Shown in pieces: positions 5,584 to 7,187 of a stretch of DNA of 7,187 nucleotides; the first letter of the stretch is position 1; the number at the start of each line of letters is the position of its first letter. The stretch spans positions 1 through 7,187 of the forward strand of contig CAJTYS010000084.1 of the NCBI GenBank assembly GCA_910583765.1, given 5' to 3'. Both the position numbers and the translations under genes were made by a program. A model generated the notes under the pieces. It had not been told where the DNA came from. It saw only the letters and a list, made by a program, of their open reading frames with translations, and ran no database searches. Origin of the DNA: an uncultured Eubacteriales bacterium. GTDB taxonomy: Bacteria; Bacillota; Clostridia; Peptostreptococcales; Anaerovoracaceae.

Positions 5584-7074
5584 TCAAATTAAGACCATTT
5601 GACGGCCCTGCCAAGAATTCGCATCCATATTATTAAAATAATAACAGGTCTTTGTGGCCTCAGGCAGCAACTCCCTGCAATTTTCAATGCAGTATTCCAT
5701 CAAGTACAGTTTGATATCATACTGGTAGCAAACGGCCAGAATTTCATCCGCCTCCTCCGCAAGAGAAGCAGTCAACTGGGCACTTTCTCCTAGGCCGCAT
5801 AGGGAACGTACGTTTAATAAAGCGGCTTGACTTTCCGGGAGCTCCACAATACCAAGGAAAGAATTCAGCAGGATCACGATATTTTCCGCGTCGCCATCAA
5901 TGTGCAGTGATATCATCAACGGGGAATTTTCTGTTAAGGTCATTTCAACCTGATTGGGTGAAATGGCGCGTCTCATTTTGGAAAAAGAAAAGATCTTACC
6001 AAGGACCATTCCTATTTTGTCAGCGTCAGCCATTGATAAGTTTGTCCTTAAACGCAAAAAGAGCTTTCCCTTCTTATAGGAGGCGAATAAGACGCTTTCA
6101 ATCTCACCTATGTTCCGTATAAAGCTCTGCGTATCAGGCAAACTGCTGTTTTCGTTGCTTGTACCAAATCGTTTAATGAGGTTGTAAAAGTTGTATAAAG
6201 CAGACGAGTTAAACATCTGGCTTCTGGAAATTAATTTGCAATAAAACTTAATCATTCGAAAATCATGTTGGATGACGGCAGCTTTGAGACCAAGCCTTAA
6301 ATTTGTGACAGCCTGACTATAATCTCTATTTGCGATATAGACATTGGACAAAGGGAAATAATATTCCGTCTCGGAGAATTTGTTCATCTCCCAAAATTCA
6401 ATCAAGAGCGGAATAACACGATCTTTATATTCCGCGGTACAAACAACGCCGCCGCTTTGAGACCCGGCCATGACATGATCGGCGGTTGAAAAAAAATACT
6501 CCAGACCTCCAAACATATATGGAATCTGTGAAAGTGAAAGCGTCACATTTTCCATTTTTGGATCGTCTAATTCGATGAAATCCGTATTGGCGTTGAACAA
6601 TTCCACGTTGCTAAAGCTGCAGTTCTTGAATAAGGCATTCTCGAACGTGCTGTTTTCAATTTTCACGTCTTTGAAAACGCAGTTTTCAAACAACGCCCCT
6701 GTAAATGTGCAGAACTCAAAATTTATACCTTCAAATGTTGTGTTTATAAAATTACTATTGTTAAATGAAGCGATTGCCCTTTGGGATGCGGTAAATCGGG
6801 AATCATAAAAGCTGCAAAATTCAAAATCCGTCTGATTGATAGAACAATCCTCAAATTCACACTTTTTGAAAATTGATCCTGTTGCGGAAGCGTTGTCAAA
6901 CTTTGATTTTACCTTACATTTTGAAATGATGGAATGATTTAGGGTTTTGTCTTTAAAGTTTTCTTTTAGCGGAATATTTTTTTGGATACGGAATTCCCGG
7001 TTCCCGCGATCATAACCAATACGTTTCAATTCTTCTGATATTCTGTTGCTTTTGGCGGTTTTCTTGCTTTTCAT
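5584..7074 (-). CDS. Pentapeptide-repeat protein with unrecognised C-terminal domains
   Basis: A 496-residue protein counted from ATG 7074. The basic N-terminus (MKSKKTAKSNR) is followed at about residues 62-160 by phenylalanine-centred five-residue repeats such as IFKKC, EFEDC, DFEFC, LFENC, VFKDV and LFKNC. These are expected to form a right-handed quadrilateral beta-helix. Cysteine recurs two places before the central Phe (CEF, CSF, CTF, CVF, CSF), the position usually held by alanine. Residues about 180-320 look helical and roughly TPR-like (NVYIANRDYSQAVTNLRLGLKAA). A later alpha/beta part (about 320-410) includes KLFLRLRTNLSMADADKIG and MISLHIDGDAENIVILL. I recognise no enzyme motif. 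Cytoplasmic location is inferred from the lack of a signal peptide or membrane span. GGGGG (7090-7086) stands 11 bases before the ATG; TTG 7092 or GTG 7086 would only add up to six residues and would sit on that ribosome site. The gene is first in a two-gene unit with the membrane protein. Confidence 0.8.
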   Translation of the reverse strand: MKSKKTAKSNRISEELKRIGYDRGNREFRIQKNIPLKENFKDKTLNHSIISKCKVKSKFDNASATGSIFKKCEFEDCSINQTDFEFCSFYDSRFTASQRAIASFNNSNFINTTFEGINFEFCTFTGALFENCVFKDVKIENSTFENALFKNCSFSNVELFNANTDFIELDDPKMENVTLSLSQIPYMFGGLEYFFSTADHVMAGSQSGGVVCTAEYKDRVIPLLIEFWEMNKFSETEYYFPLSNVYIANRDYSQAVTNLRLGLKAAVIQHDFRMIKFYCKLISRSQMFNSSALYNFYNLIKRFGTSNENSSLPDTQSFIRNIGEIESVLFASYKKGKLFLRLRTNLSMADADKIGMVLGKIFSFSKMRRAISPNQVEMTLTENSPLMISLHIDGDAENIVILLNSFLGIVELPESQAALLNVRSLCGLGESAQLTASLAEEADEILAVCYQYDIKLYLMEYCIENCRELLPEATKTCYYFNNMDANSWQGRQMVLI

Positions 7075-7129
7075 ATTTCGATGCACCCCCAAAACAAAAG
7101 TAATTTTACCGCAGGTTGTATTGGTGACT

Positions 7130-7159
7130 ATTATCTCATTTATAATCCTGTCCAGCCAA
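7130..7159 (-). promoter_or_regulatory. Possible sigma-70-type promoter for the - strand pair
   Basis: On the - strand TTGGCT (7159-7154) and GATAAT (7135-7130) are separated by 18 bases and lie 55 bases before the ATG at 7074. Both boxes differ from consensus, and AT-rich alternatives such as TATAAA lie nearby, so this is only a candidate. Confidence 0.3.
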
Positions 7160-7187
7160 GCTGCTCACTTGTTTGATAATTTCAAAG

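Noticed and set aside
5567..5614. Longer membrane-protein start at TTG 5614
   Set aside because: Would overlap the upstream gene by 31 bp with a weak ribosome site; TTG 5566 has a better-placed GGGG. Not excluded.
6594..6888. Repetitive-looking DNA in the pentapeptide-repeat gene as a CRISPR or DNA repeat array
   Set aside because: The periodicity is at protein level (five residues, Phe-centred); the nucleotide copies are not identical and have no spacer structure.

Overview
The window looks like a chromosomal segment of an anaerobic Firmicute, most likely a Clostridia member. This rests on strong AGGAGG-type ribosome sites before some genes, moderate GC judged by eye, tight same-strand gene packing, and radical-SAM enzymes with oxygen-sensitive clusters. 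Species cannot be told from the sequence.

Left part (1-4731, + strand): a compact operon-like run. A fragment that may be the tail of an upstream gene ends at 60. It is followed by a carboxynorspermidine-decarboxylase (NspC) family PLP enzyme (92-1219), a radical-SAM protein resembling the TIGR01210/RaSEA group (1241-2350), and a large protein that fuses an N-terminal ATP-grasp ligase to a C-terminal radical-SAM domain (2343-4658). Gaps are 21 bp and an 8-bp overlap, so the three are probably co-transcribed and translationally coupled. A long hairpin followed by a T run (4687-4731) closes the unit. The content (amino-acid decarboxylation, carboxylate-amine ligation, two different radical-SAM reactions) reads as a small-molecule or modified-amino-acid pathway rather than plain polyamine synthesis. 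I do not recognise it as a described pathway.

Right part (4826-7074, - strand): a two-gene unit convergent with the first. A pentapeptide-repeat protein with a large unrecognised C-terminal region is followed by a small multi-span membrane protein. Both probably start at codons other than the longest possible start. A soluble beta-solenoid protein paired with a membrane protein resembles the architecture of regulator/effector pairs, but no function can be assigned.

Between the two units (4732-4825) lies a short GC-rich stretch with an 8-bp perfect inverted repeat that overlaps the stop codon of the membrane gene. No RNA genes, insertion sequences or CRISPR arrays were seen.
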